Assembly: GCA_913049535.1 (NCBI GenBank)
Contig: CAJWYF010000002.1
Span: 97,768 to 161,767 of the forward strand
DNA length: 64,000 nucleotides
Origin: an uncultured Synechococcus sp.
Lineage (GTDB): Bacteria > Cyanobacteriota > Cyanobacteriia > PCC-6307 > Cyanobiaceae
Reading direction: 5' to 3'
In this document: one piece after another, positions 47,865-56,738 of the stretch
How the letters are laid out: the number at the start of each line of letters is the position of its first letter
Position numbering within the stretch: the first letter of the stretch is position 1
Program-made: the position numbers and the translations under genes
The notes under the pieces: model-generated
Databases searched by the model: none
What the model saw: only the letters and a program-made list of their open reading frames with translations
Told to the model about the DNA's origin: nothing

Positions 47865-49031
47865 ATGAAGCTTTCGGCCCGTGCGGCGGCACTGCAACCC
47901 TCACTGACTCTGGCCATCTCCGCACGCGCCAAGCAGCTGCAGGCTGAGGGTCATGACATCTGCAGCCTCAGTGCGGGCGAGCCCAATTTCGACACCCCTG
48001 AATTCATCCGCCAGGCGGCCAGTGATGCGCTTCATGGGGGGGCGACCCGTTACGGGCCTGCTGCCGGTGAACCGCAGCTGCGCGAGGCCATTGCTGCAAA
48101 GCTGCAGCGCTGCAATGGCATGGATGTCAGCCCCCAGCAGGTGCTGGTGACCAACGGCGGCAAGCAGGCGCTCTACAACCTGTTTCAGGTGCTCCTGGAT
48201 CCAGGGGATGAGGTGCTGATTCCAGCCCCGTACTGGCTCACCTACCCCGAGCTCGCTGGGTTGGCTGGGGCCAGCGTCAAGGTGCTTCCCAGCAGTGCCA
48301 GTGATGGATTCCGTTTGGATCTGGAGGCACTGGAGGCGCTGATCACCCCCAACAGCCGCCTGCTGGTGCTGAACACACCGTCCAATCCCACGGGACTGGT
48401 GTTGCAGAAGCATGAGTTGGAGGGTGTTGCTGCACTGTTGCGCCGCCATCCCCAGGTGGCGGTGGTCTGCGATGAGATCTATGAGCACCTGCTCGACGAT
48501 GCCCAGACCCACCACGGGCTGGCGTCACTCGCCCCGGATCTGGCGGATCGGTTGTTTGTCGTCAATGGCTTCGCCAAAGGCTGGGCCATGACCGGTTGGC
48601 GCGTCGGCTATCTCGCAGGTCCTGAGGCGGTGATCAAGGCCGCCATTGCCCTGCAGAGCCAGACCACCAGCAACGTCTGCACCTTTGCCCAGCACGGCGC
48701 TCTGGCCGCGCTGCAGGCACCGCTTGATTGCGTCAAGGAGATGTCGGCCAGCTTCAGTGCACGGCGCAAGCGATTGACGGCCGGGTTGCAGCGCCTCAAT
48801 GGGCTGGTGCTGGTGCCCCCCAACGGCGCCTTCTACGCCTTCCCTGACATCAGTTCCTACGGCCTTGACTCGATGCGCTTCTGCAAGGCCTTGCTCGATC
48901 AGGAAGGTCTGGCGGTGGTGCCTGGAGTGGCCTTCGGGGATGACCGCTGCGTGCGGATTTCCTCGGCGGTCAGCAGCGCCACGATCGACGATGGCCTCAG
49001 CCGCCTTGAGCGCTTTCTTGACTCCCTTTGA
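47865..49031 (+). CDS. PLP-dependent aminotransferase (class I, aspartate aminotransferase-like)
   Basis: SLSAGEPNFDTPEFI...YGPAAGEPQLREAIA...NTPSNPTG...VVNGFAKGWAMTGWRVGYLAGP (PLP lysine). Confidence 0.93.
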   Translation: MKLSARAAALQPSLTLAISARAKQLQAEGHDICSLSAGEPNFDTPEFIRQAASDALHGGATRYGPAAGEPQLREAIAAKLQRCNGMDVSPQQVLVTNGGKQALYNLFQVLLDPGDEVLIPAPYWLTYPELAGLAGASVKVLPSSASDGFRLDLEALEALITPNSRLLVLNTPSNPTGLVLQKHELEGVAALLRRHPQVAVVCDEIYEHLLDDAQTHHGLASLAPDLADRLFVVNGFAKGWAMTGWRVGYLAGPEAVIKAAIALQSQTTSNVCTFAQHGALAALQAPLDCVKEMSASFSARRKRLTAGLQRLNGLVLVPPNGAFYAFPDISSYGLDSMRFCKALLDQEGLAVVPGVAFGDDRCVRISSAVSSATIDDGLSRLERFLDSL

Positions 49032-49921
49032 CGCTGATGCGTTCCCTGCTGTTTGGTTTAGCTGTCCTGCTGGCGCCTGTGGCTCCGGTCCTGGCGTCCG
49101 AGGTGCTGCGCATCAGTGCCATTCCCGATCAAAACCCCGAACGACTCAACCGTCTCTATGGCCTGGTCGCTTCTGAGCTCAGCGACCAGCTCGGCGTCAA
49201 GGTGCGCTACATGCCTGTGATCGATTACACCGCTGCGGTCACCGGCTTCCGTCGCGGTGATCTCGATCTGGTCTGGTTCGGAGGCCTGACGGGTGTGCAG
49301 GCCAGGCTTCAGACCCCTGGTGCGCTCGTGCTTGCCCAGCGTGATGTTGATGCCCGATTCCGTTCGGTCTTCATCGCCAATCGGCCGGCTCTGCAGGGAC
49401 TCACCCCCTTCAGCTCGATCGACGAGCTCAGCAAGCTCAAGGGCAAGCGCTTCAGCTTCGGTTCGGAGAGTTCCACCTCCGGTCGGTTGATGCCCCAGTT
49501 TTTCCTGGCCAAAGCTGGCGTCCAGCCCAAGGACTTCAGCGGAGGACAGCCCGGCTTCAGTGGCAGCCATGACGCCACCATCGCCCTGGTTCAAAGCGGT
49601 GCCTATGAGGCCGGTGCCCTGAACGAGCAGGTGTGGGAGAGCCGGCTCAAGGAAGGGAAAGTGGACACCAGCAAGGTGCTGGTGCTTTGGCGGACGCCCA
49701 CTTATCCCGATTACCACTGGGTGGCCCAGGGCAACCTCAACAAACGCTTCGGCGCCGGGTTCACCAGCAAGCTGCAGCAGGCCCTGTTGAACCTCTCACC
49801 GGATCAGCCGCGTCAGGCCCAGGTGCTCGAGCTCTTCGGCGCCAAACGATTCATCAAGGCACCTGTGGAGCAATACGCCAGCATTGAATCTGTCGGACGG
49901 CAGCTCGGAAAAATCCGCTGA
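49028..49921 (+). CDS. PhnD-like ABC transporter substrate-binding protein (putative phosphonate/selenate type)
   Basis: Signal peptide MRSLLFGLAVLLAPVAPVLA (ATG 49037); ISAIPDQNPERLNRLYG...GDLDLVWFGGLTGVQA...FGSESSTSGRLMPQFFL. Confidence 0.85.
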   Translation: MTLMRSLLFGLAVLLAPVAPVLASEVLRISAIPDQNPERLNRLYGLVASELSDQLGVKVRYMPVIDYTAAVTGFRRGDLDLVWFGGLTGVQARLQTPGALVLAQRDVDARFRSVFIANRPALQGLTPFSSIDELSKLKGKRFSFGSESSTSGRLMPQFFLAKAGVQPKDFSGGQPGFSGSHDATIALVQSGAYEAGALNEQVWESRLKEGKVDTSKVLVLWRTPTYPDYHWVAQGNLNKRFGAGFTSKLQQALLNLSPDQPRQAQVLELFGAKRFIKAPVEQYASIESVGRQLGKIR

Positions 49922-50658
49922 TGCTGGATCTGCGCGGGGTCACGGTGCCAGGACGGCAGCGACCCCGGCTCCATGCTCTCTCTCTCCAGCTCAAGCCTGG
50001 TGAGCGGGTGGCGTTGCTGGGGCCGAGCGGGTCGGGCAAGAGCACCCTGCTGGCGGTGGCGAATGGCTTGATTACCCCCCCTCAGGGGCGTGTGCTCTGG
50101 TTTGGTGAGCCTGCCTCGCGGCGGCCGCAGCTCCGTCGCCGCCAGCAAGCCCGCATCGGCACGCTCTGGCAGGACCTGCGCCTGGTTGATGAACTCAGCG
50201 TTCAGCAAAACCTCAATGCCGGCTGCCTGGCGCGCTGGAGCTGGGGACAGGTGCTGTTGAACCTGTTCTCGGCCCAGGACAGCCAGGCTTGTCGTCTTGC
50301 CCTCGCTCGAGTCGAGCTCGATCATGGGCTGTTGATGCAGCCTCTGGATCGGCTCTCCGGAGGACAGCGGCAGCGGGTGGCCATCGCCCGCCTGCTGCGC
50401 CAGGACGCCCAGCTGCTGCTGGCTGATGAGCCCCTGGCCCAGCTGGATCCCCCGCTGGCCCGCCGCCTGCTCCAGCTGTTGCTCGAGCTTGGGCAGGCTC
50501 CTCGAGCCTTGTTGCTGAGCCTGCATCGCCCTGACCTGCTCGAGGGTTTTGACCGCGTCATCGGCCTGCGCTGCGGTGAGTTGCTGTTTGATCAAGCGCC
50601 TGCCTCGCTGACGTCTGCCGACCTGCAGCAGCTGTATTCCACCCAAGGCCAGCCATGA
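49921..50658 (+). CDS. ABC transporter ATP-binding protein (PhnC-like)
   Basis: Walker A LLGPSGSGKSTLL, signature RLSGGQRQRVAIARLL, Walker B LLLADEPLAQLD. Confidence 0.92.
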   Translation: MLDLRGVTVPGRQRPRLHALSLQLKPGERVALLGPSGSGKSTLLAVANGLITPPQGRVLWFGEPASRRPQLRRRQQARIGTLWQDLRLVDELSVQQNLNAGCLARWSWGQVLLNLFSAQDSQACRLALARVELDHGLLMQPLDRLSGGQRQRVAIARLLRQDAQLLLADEPLAQLDPPLARRLLQLLLELGQAPRALLLSLHRPDLLEGFDRVIGLRCGELLFDQAPASLTSADLQQLYSTQGQP

Positions 50659-52211
50659 CCCCTGCCGGCCAGATGCTGCTGCCGGTGTTGGTGCTGCTGC
50701 CCTTGTTGTGGTTGTTGCCTCAATCCATCCACAGCGGAGGGTTGGATCTGCTGCTGCAGTTCTGGCTTGCCGCTCTGCAGCCAAGCCTCGATCCCCAGGT
50801 GCTGCTTTCGGCACTGCGGGGGTTGGGGATCACGCTGGCGATCGCCCTGTGGTCATGGCTTTTGAGTCTGTTGCTGGGTTGTGCTGGCGGTCTGCTCTCC
50901 TCGGGTCTTGTCAGTCAGCTGCTCTGGGGGTGCCAGTGGCCTGCTGCGGTGATCAAGCGCCTGCTGGCGCTGCCCCGCTCACTGCATGAGCTGCTGTGGG
51001 GGCTGATCCTCCTGCAGCTTCTGGGCTTGCAGTCGTCCGTGGCGGTGCTGGCCATCGCTCTGCCCTATGGCGCGCTGGTTGCACGCGTCACCGCAGATCA
51101 GCTTGACGCCCTGCCTGTCCGTCCCCTGGAGGCCCTCAGCAGCGCTGGTGCCCCAGCCTGGTCGGCTTTGTTCACGGCGCTGTTGCCGCCCCTGTGGCCA
51201 CAGTTGCTCAGTTACGGCGGGTACCGCCTGGAATGTGCGCTCCGCTCCGCCACCCTTCTTGGCATCTTCGGCCTCGGCGGGATCGGCGCCGACCTCAGGC
51301 TCTCCTTGCAGTCCCTGCAATTCCATCAGGTCTGGACATCCCTGTGGTGCCTGGCTCTGGTGATGCTGCTGCTGGAGAGGGTGGTGCGCTGGCTGCAGCA
51401 GCGCTGGCAGCATCCCCTGGCGTCCGTTGGTCAACGCGGCAGGGAGTTGGTGGCGCTGCTCCTTTGCCTTGGTGTGCTGCTTATTCCCTCTGCTCAGCTT
51501 CTGGAACTCAGCTGGCAGCAGATTGGCACTCGATGGCAATGGCCCCAAGCCCTGCCGCTCTGGGACATCGCCGGGTGGAATCAGCCCTGGTTGCCCTTGA
51601 TCAGCACCACCTTGCTGCTGACGCTGCTCTCGGCGCTGCTGGCCCTGGCGATCACACCCTGGCTGCTGGTGTTGCTCTGTCCGTGGAAGGGATGCAGGCC
51701 GCTGCTGCAGTCGTTGGGCCTGCTGGCCCGTTTGCTGCCGCCGCCATTGACGGCCTTGCTGATGCTTTTTGTGCTGAAACCCGGCCTGCTGCCGGCGGTT
51801 CTAGCCCTGGGGCTTCACAACGCCGGCATCCTCGGTCGTTTGTTGCTGGAGTCGCTTGATGCCCGGGACTGTCGTGCCAGTCAGGCACTGCAGCTGGCTG
51901 GTGCAGGTCCCCGTCGCAGCCTGTTGGTGGCTGGTTTCAATGCCGTGGCTCGCGGCTATCTGAGTTTTGGGGCCTACCGCGCTGATGTGATCCTGCGCGA
52001 GAGCGTGGTGGTGGGGCTGGTCGGTGCTGGTGGGCTCGGTGTGTTGCTGCTGGAGTCGCTCAGCTCCTTTGCCTGGATCGATGTGGTGCCGGTGCTGGTG
52101 GTGTATGCGGTGCTCACCTTGATGGGCGAAGCGGCAGCCGATGCGTACCGCCGCCGACTGCTCCAAGGACACCTCCCGTTGGAGGGGTTCAAGCCAGCCA
52201 TTGGCCCCTGA
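50655..52211 (+). CDS. ABC transporter permease, PhnE-like, internally duplicated (518 aa)
   Basis: Two EAA-like loops: EALSSAGAPAWSALFTALLPPLWPQLLSYGGYRLECALRSATLLGIFGLGGIG and QALQLAGAGPRRSLLVAGFNAVARGYLSFGAYRADVILRESVVVGLVGAGGLG. Confidence 0.88.
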   Translation: MTPAGQMLLPVLVLLPLLWLLPQSIHSGGLDLLLQFWLAALQPSLDPQVLLSALRGLGITLAIALWSWLLSLLLGCAGGLLSSGLVSQLLWGCQWPAAVIKRLLALPRSLHELLWGLILLQLLGLQSSVAVLAIALPYGALVARVTADQLDALPVRPLEALSSAGAPAWSALFTALLPPLWPQLLSYGGYRLECALRSATLLGIFGLGGIGADLRLSLQSLQFHQVWTSLWCLALVMLLLERVVRWLQQRWQHPLASVGQRGRELVALLLCLGVLLIPSAQLLELSWQQIGTRWQWPQALPLWDIAGWNQPWLPLISTTLLLTLLSALLALAITPWLLVLLCPWKGCRPLLQSLGLLARLLPPPLTALLMLFVLKPGLLPAVLALGLHNAGILGRLLLESLDARDCRASQALQLAGAGPRRSLLVAGFNAVARGYLSFGAYRADVILRESVVVGLVGAGGLGVLLLESLSSFAWIDVVPVLVVYAVLTLMGEAAADAYRRRLLQGHLPLEGFKPAIGP

Positions 52212-52259
52212 TCGCTCCAAGGCCAATCCGCAGAGCCTGGAATCTGTTCCTGCCTTTTG

Positions 52260-53093
52260 ATGGTTCCACGCCCTCCCAGTCATCTCCGCCTCAAGCAGCC
52301 CCTGACGCCTGGCGCGTTGCAGGATCTGCATTGTCGCTACCACCGCAGCGGTTGCGTCCATCTGCGCAATCGCTTGGTCGAAGCCCACCTCAACCTCGTG
52401 CGGCAGCAGGCCCATCGCTTTTCATTGCGCTGTTCAATTGATTTTGATGATCTTGTCCAGCTCGGCAGTCTTGGGCTGCTGCAGGCGCTGCAGCGTTTTG
52501 ATCCGCACCGCGGTCATGCCTTCAGCACCTATGCGGTGCCGATGATCAAAGGGCAGATGCAGCACTACCTGCGCGATCGCCATCCGCTGCTGCGATCTCC
52601 CTGGCGACTGCGCAGCCTTGCCAAGCAGCGTGAGCGCCTTGAGCAGCAGCGCCAGCACCAGGGCCTGCCGCCGTTGGCTGAAGCCGAGCAGGCCCAACAA
52701 CTGGGTTGCTCGCTGGAGCGCCTGCGTCAGGCCACGGAGTTGCAGCACGCCCTCAGCATCAAGAGCCTTGATGCGCCCATCGATGAGTCCCCAGACGCCG
52801 AGGCGCTGCCACTGGCTGATGGACGGCCCGGCCCTGAGTCCAACCTGCTGCTGCGCGAGCTGGATGATCTCCTCCAGCAGCTGGAGCCCGAGGATCAACT
52901 CCTGCTTGAGGCGTTGCATCACGAGGGTTTGAGTCAGCGGCAGCTGGCACGTCGCCTTGGCTGCAGCTCCTGTCGCATCTCGCGCCGGGTGCAGCGCTTG
53001 CGCCAGCAGCTGCAGCTCTCGTTTAGCGCACCAGTGCCATGGCCAGCAGGGCCGCGATCAATGTCATCAAGCCATTCACCCCCTCATTGCTGA
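52260..53093 (+). CDS. sigma-70 family RNA polymerase sigma factor (alternative, SigF/B-like)
   Basis: Region 2 LVEAHLNLVRQQAHRF...DFDDLVQLGSLGLLQALQRFDPHRGHAFSTYAVPMIKGQMQHYLRD; region 4 helix-turn-helix LSQRQLARRLGCSSCRISRRVQRLRQQL. Confidence 0.9.
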   Translation: MVPRPPSHLRLKQPLTPGALQDLHCRYHRSGCVHLRNRLVEAHLNLVRQQAHRFSLRCSIDFDDLVQLGSLGLLQALQRFDPHRGHAFSTYAVPMIKGQMQHYLRDRHPLLRSPWRLRSLAKQRERLEQQRQHQGLPPLAEAEQAQQLGCSLERLRQATELQHALSIKSLDAPIDESPDAEALPLADGRPGPESNLLLRELDDLLQQLEPEDQLLLEALHHEGLSQRQLARRLGCSSCRISRRVQRLRQQLQLSFSAPVPWPAGPRSMSSSHSPPHC

Positions 53094-53742
53094 GCCAGCT
53101 GAGGCGGGGTTGCAGCTCAGCGCCGATGAGGCTCTCCAGCAGGCTCGCGATCCAGGCGATCGCACTGATCGCGGCCAGCTCGTCCCAGGAGATCAGGCCC
53201 AGGCTGCAACTGATGCAGCTGAACAGCACCGCGCCAACCAGGCTGGCGGCTGTTCCCTCAAGGCTGACGGCTCCCTCGGTGCCGGCCTCCACCACCTGCC
53301 AGCGGGTGAGGCTCACGGTGGTGCGCCCCCAGCGCTTGCCGATCTCGCTGCCACAGGTGTCCGCGAGCTTGGCGGCAAAGCTGGCGCAAAAGCCGCTCAG
53401 CAGAACCGCTTGCGGGGCCCCTGGCAGCAGGTAGAGCAGGGCGAGGACCGTGCCGGTTGCCGCAGAACCCCAAACATTTTCCGGACCGCGCCGACCTCCC
53501 CTTGCCTCGGCAAGGCCCAGCTGCGCCTTGCGCTCGAACCCCAGCTTGGTCACCGCAGAGCCAAGCACCAGATACAGAACCACCGCTAGCCAGCCTCTCC
53601 AGCCGAGGCTGGCCCCCAGCACGCTGCCCAGAATCCAGGCGTGCAGCCACCCTGCCGGTGTCAGCAAGGGGATGCGAGAGGCCGGAAGAATCAGTGCGGC
53701 ATTGATGAGGGCGCTGGCGATCCAGACCGGCAGCAGCTGCAT
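53023..53742 (-). CDS. DUF92/TIGR00297 membrane protein (VTE6 phytyl-phosphate kinase-like family)
   Basis: RRGPENVWGSAATGTVLALLYLL...ASFAAKLADTCGSEIGKRWGRTTVSLTRWQVVEAGTEGAVSLEGTAASLVGA. Confidence 0.87.
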   Translation of the reverse strand: MQLLPVWIASALINAALILPASRIPLLTPAGWLHAWILGSVLGASLGWRGWLAVVLYLVLGSAVTKLGFERKAQLGLAEARGGRRGPENVWGSAATGTVLALLYLLPGAPQAVLLSGFCASFAAKLADTCGSEIGKRWGRTTVSLTRWQVVEAGTEGAVSLEGTAASLVGAVLFSCISCSLGLISWDELAAISAIAWIASLLESLIGAELQPRLSWLSNEGVNGLMTLIAALLAMALVR

Positions 53743-53800
53743 GACGCTCGCGTGGTGGCCGCCATTCTGAGCATCGCTAGGCTAGTACGGGTGTATTGCT

Positions 53801-54064
53801 TTGCTTTTGGATTTCCTTTCCGTGGCTGTGGGTGATGTGGTGGCCGTCGCCTCTCCGAGGCAGCCGCCCTATCTGGCCCAGGTGATCTGCTGTGAAGGGG
53901 GCGCCCGCAGTGGTCACCCCTCCTTTCTGCAGGTGGTTCGTGAAGATGATCTGGCGGTGCTGACGATTCAGGCGGATTGGGTGCTGGAACGCCTGCCGGG
54001 CGTGCGGGGGGCTGAGAAAAAACCGAAAAAACTCGCAGTTAAGGAAAGATTGTGCTCTGATTAA
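53801..54064 (+). CDS. DUF3104-like small protein
   Basis: VAVGDVVAVASPRQPPYLAQVICCEGGARSGHPSFLQVVREDDLAVLTIQADWVLERL. Confidence 0.55.
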   Translation: MLLDFLSVAVGDVVAVASPRQPPYLAQVICCEGGARSGHPSFLQVVREDDLAVLTIQADWVLERLPGVRGAEKKPKKLAVKERLCSD

Positions 54065-54132
54065 GGCATTGTTCCGGTGTTCGCGCTCCAGGGGTGCGCG
54101 CATCGCAATGGTGGACCTGAGACGACAACAGC

Positions 54133-55491
54133 GTGGAAACGGCGGCTGCGGCCATGGCGATTGATCAGTATCTGGTGCGGCAGCAAGGCCCTCCTCAGGG
54201 TTGGTGGTACATCCGTCCGGTGCCCCGCGCCCTGCGCCATGGGCTCGGCCGCCGCTGCATCCGTCGCTTTCTCGCTGCTGAGCACGCAGAGGCGCTGATG
54301 CGCGGCGCTGAAGTGCACGAAGAAGTGCAGCGCCTGCTCCTGCTCAGCAGTGGTTCGCTGCAGTTGCGCGGCCGGGAGGTGCGGCTGGTGGCAGCTGACT
54401 GTGCCCGTCAGTGGCAGGCCCATGCCATCGCGGCCGGTGCCAAGCCTGTTCTGCCCGACGAAGTGGATCTGGTGGAGTTGCTGATCAATGGCTTCCGCAG
54501 TCGGGGCCTGGTGCTCGAGCAGTCCCAATTCCTCGAAGCTCGCACGGCCTTCATGGCCCAGTTGCAGCAATCCGATCAGGGGCGCCCAGCGCCGCTGCGC
54601 CGCTCCACCACCGTGGCCAGCTGGGTGGCACGGCGCCAGCAGCAGCGGGCCCTGTCGGCTTCAAGCACTAGGGCCATGCAGCGCGAACTGCAGCGCTTGC
54701 TGCAGTTCAGTGCGGTGAGCCTGCCCCAGGCCATCAGCGAAGGTGCCGCCTGGCGCTGGCGCAACCATGTGCTCAGCAGCGTCAGCCTGCCCACGGCGCG
54801 CCGGCGTTTGGCCCTGATTGAGGCTCTTTACAACGATGCCTGCCGCAACGGCCTGTTGCAGCGCAATCCCTTCTCCGATTTGCCGCCACTGCAGCTGAGC
54901 CCGTTGCCGCCCCAGCCCCTGGATCAGCAACGCCTTGCCGGGCTGGATCGTCAACGCTCCACGGAACCGCTGTACAGGTTGGTGCGTCAGCTGGGGCTGC
55001 GGCCCGTGGAAGCGGCCGGCTTGCGGCCTTTCGACTTCTCACGGGTGGCGAATCATCCCGTGCTCTGGATCCGCAGCTGGCACCTGGGCTCATTGAGCCA
55101 TCCCTGCCCTCCCTCCAACCGTCGCTGCCTGCCCATACCCAGCGCACTGCTGGATCTCTGGCAGAGCTGCAGCGGCACCGGTCTGGAACCGCTTTGGTGC
55201 ACATCGGGCCAGAACCCTCGCCTTTTGGCCAGGCGGTGGGGCGATCAACTGCGGCGCAGCAGCGGCATCAGTGCCACGGCCCTGCGCTCCGAGCGCCGCC
55301 GGCTCTGGATGGAGGCCGGCGCCGATGCCCTTGCACTCAGACAGCTGCTGGGCGGTGGCAGTCCCAGACCCGATCAAGAGGCCGATGCAGTCCTGCAGCT
55401 GCTGGCCTGGATCGATGCACCCCTGCTTGATTTGGGCCCGCGGATGTTGCACTGCCCAACGGAACCAGCTGCTTTGGCCATCTGCGCCTGA
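54133..55491 (+). CDS. tyrosine-recombinase/integrase-like protein with degenerate catalytic residues
   Basis: N-term GWWYIRPVPRALRHGLGRRCIRRFL (integrase N-terminal-like); core-binding-like helices ending LIEALYNDACRNGLLQRNPF; catalytic-domain-like LYRLVRQLGLRPVEAAGLRPFDF ... NRRCLPIPSALLDLW ... ISATALRSERRRLWMEAGADALALRQLLGGGS. Confidence 0.6.
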   Translation: METAAAAMAIDQYLVRQQGPPQGWWYIRPVPRALRHGLGRRCIRRFLAAEHAEALMRGAEVHEEVQRLLLLSSGSLQLRGREVRLVAADCARQWQAHAIAAGAKPVLPDEVDLVELLINGFRSRGLVLEQSQFLEARTAFMAQLQQSDQGRPAPLRRSTTVASWVARRQQQRALSASSTRAMQRELQRLLQFSAVSLPQAISEGAAWRWRNHVLSSVSLPTARRRLALIEALYNDACRNGLLQRNPFSDLPPLQLSPLPPQPLDQQRLAGLDRQRSTEPLYRLVRQLGLRPVEAAGLRPFDFSRVANHPVLWIRSWHLGSLSHPCPPSNRRCLPIPSALLDLWQSCSGTGLEPLWCTSGQNPRLLARRWGDQLRRSSGISATALRSERRRLWMEAGADALALRQLLGGGSPRPDQEADAVLQLLAWIDAPLLDLGPRMLHCPTEPAALAICA

Positions 55492-55512
55492 TAATCGGCG
55501 TCGGCCTGGCTG

Positions 55513-56022
55513 ATGCCCGTGGTACTGAACAAGCTGTTGGGAAAGGAGCGTGCACCGTTCCTGGTGCTTTCGGAGGAGGCGACAGCCCCTGTCGATATCG
55601 CGCCCGTGCGCAGCGTTGAACCCGAGGCGGAGCCTGCCGAAGCTGTCGTCGCCAGCCTGCAGTTTCCCTTTCTGCAGACCCCTGCAGCGGTGCCGCCGGC
55701 AGCTGCAGCAGCATCCGAGCCAGCCGCTGAACCAGCGGCTCCAGCCGCCTCAGCCAGCGCGCCCGTGGTGGCGGAGTCAGTGGCCACCAGCGCCGGGGCT
55801 GTGCTCACCACCGCCGAGTTGCTCGCTGCAGAGCGCGCCAAGGAGGTCACGCCACCCCGCGAGATCCTCAACGTCACGTTTGCCGCTGAGCTGCTCAATC
55901 CGAGTCGGGCATTGCCCCGTGGCCGCCGCCGCCCCGGTGCAGCTCTGGCCTCGTTCAAGCAGATGGCCGATGGTCTCAAGACCTCCCTGTCCGCTGGTCG
56001 CGGTGATGCTGCAAAAGGCTGA
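55513..56022 (+). CDS. hypothetical protein, Ala/Pro/Glu-rich low-complexity with basic C-terminus
   Basis: 169 aa; C-term FAAELLNPSRALPRGRRRPGAALASFKQMADGLK looks constrained; the middle is low complexity. Confidence 0.55.
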   Translation: MPVVLNKLLGKERAPFLVLSEEATAPVDIAPVRSVEPEAEPAEAVVASLQFPFLQTPAAVPPAAAAASEPAAEPAAPAASASAPVVAESVATSAGAVLTTAELLAAERAKEVTPPREILNVTFAAELLNPSRALPRGRRRPGAALASFKQMADGLKTSLSAGRGDAAKG

Positions 56023-56725
56023 GCGCGGCCACCGCAGCCGTTGAGGCGCGCAGCACCGTCGGGCCCAGGCTCACAGGCTGCCAATGGTTGGCGGCAGCGA
56101 TCTCCAACTCCAGGGGGCTCCATCCCCCCTCAGGACCGCAGGCGATCTGCCATTGCTCACCTGCATCGGCAAGGCCCGCCAGCCGGTCCTGCAGCAATGG
56201 CGCGTCCTGATGGCGGGTCACACCGATCCAGCGCTGCGCACCGCTCGGCACCGGTTCAGCCAGGGCTGCTGTGCTGGGACGCACGCGCTCGAGCCGGGGC
56301 AGCCAGAGGCGCTCACATTGTTCGCTCGCTTCCCGCAGCTGGGCACACCAGCGTTCCCGTCGCTGCTCTCCTGGGCTGGTCTGTGAGCGCTCCGCCTGCA
56401 TCGGCACAATCCGGTCCACCCCCAGTTCGGTGGCCATTCGCAACGTGATCTCCACCTCCTTGCGCATCAGCCCCAGCAGCAGCACCAACTGGGGCTTGGC
56501 CGCTGGCCGTTGCTCGCCGCAGGATGTCAATCGCGCCAGGCCACCATCCAGCAGCGTGGCCTCGTAGAGCCGGCCGCAGCCATCGGTGACGGCGAAAGCG
56601 GCGCCTGGCCGCAGCCGCAGCACCCGCTCGAGGTAGTGGCGCTCCTGGCGCTCAAGCGCAACGGGCTGCTGATTGGCCTGCTTCAGTCGCCCGGGATCCA
56701 CTAGCAGCCTGCGCAATTCCGCCAT
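55976..56725 (-). CDS. rsmE: 16S rRNA (uracil(1498)-N(3))-methyltransferase
   Basis: HYLERVLRLRPGAAFAVTDGCG...LLGLMRKEVEITLRMATELGVDRIVPMQAERS...IACGPEGGWSPLELE...SLGPTVLRASTA. Confidence 0.94.
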   Translation of the reverse strand: MAELRRLLVDPGRLKQANQQPVALERQERHYLERVLRLRPGAAFAVTDGCGRLYEATLLDGGLARLTSCGEQRPAAKPQLVLLLGLMRKEVEITLRMATELGVDRIVPMQAERSQTSPGEQRRERWCAQLREASEQCERLWLPRLERVRPSTAALAEPVPSGAQRWIGVTRHQDAPLLQDRLAGLADAGEQWQIACGPEGGWSPLELEIAAANHWQPVSLGPTVLRASTAAVAALSLLQHHRDQRTGRS

Positions 56726-56738
56726 GGCCGCCCTGTCG

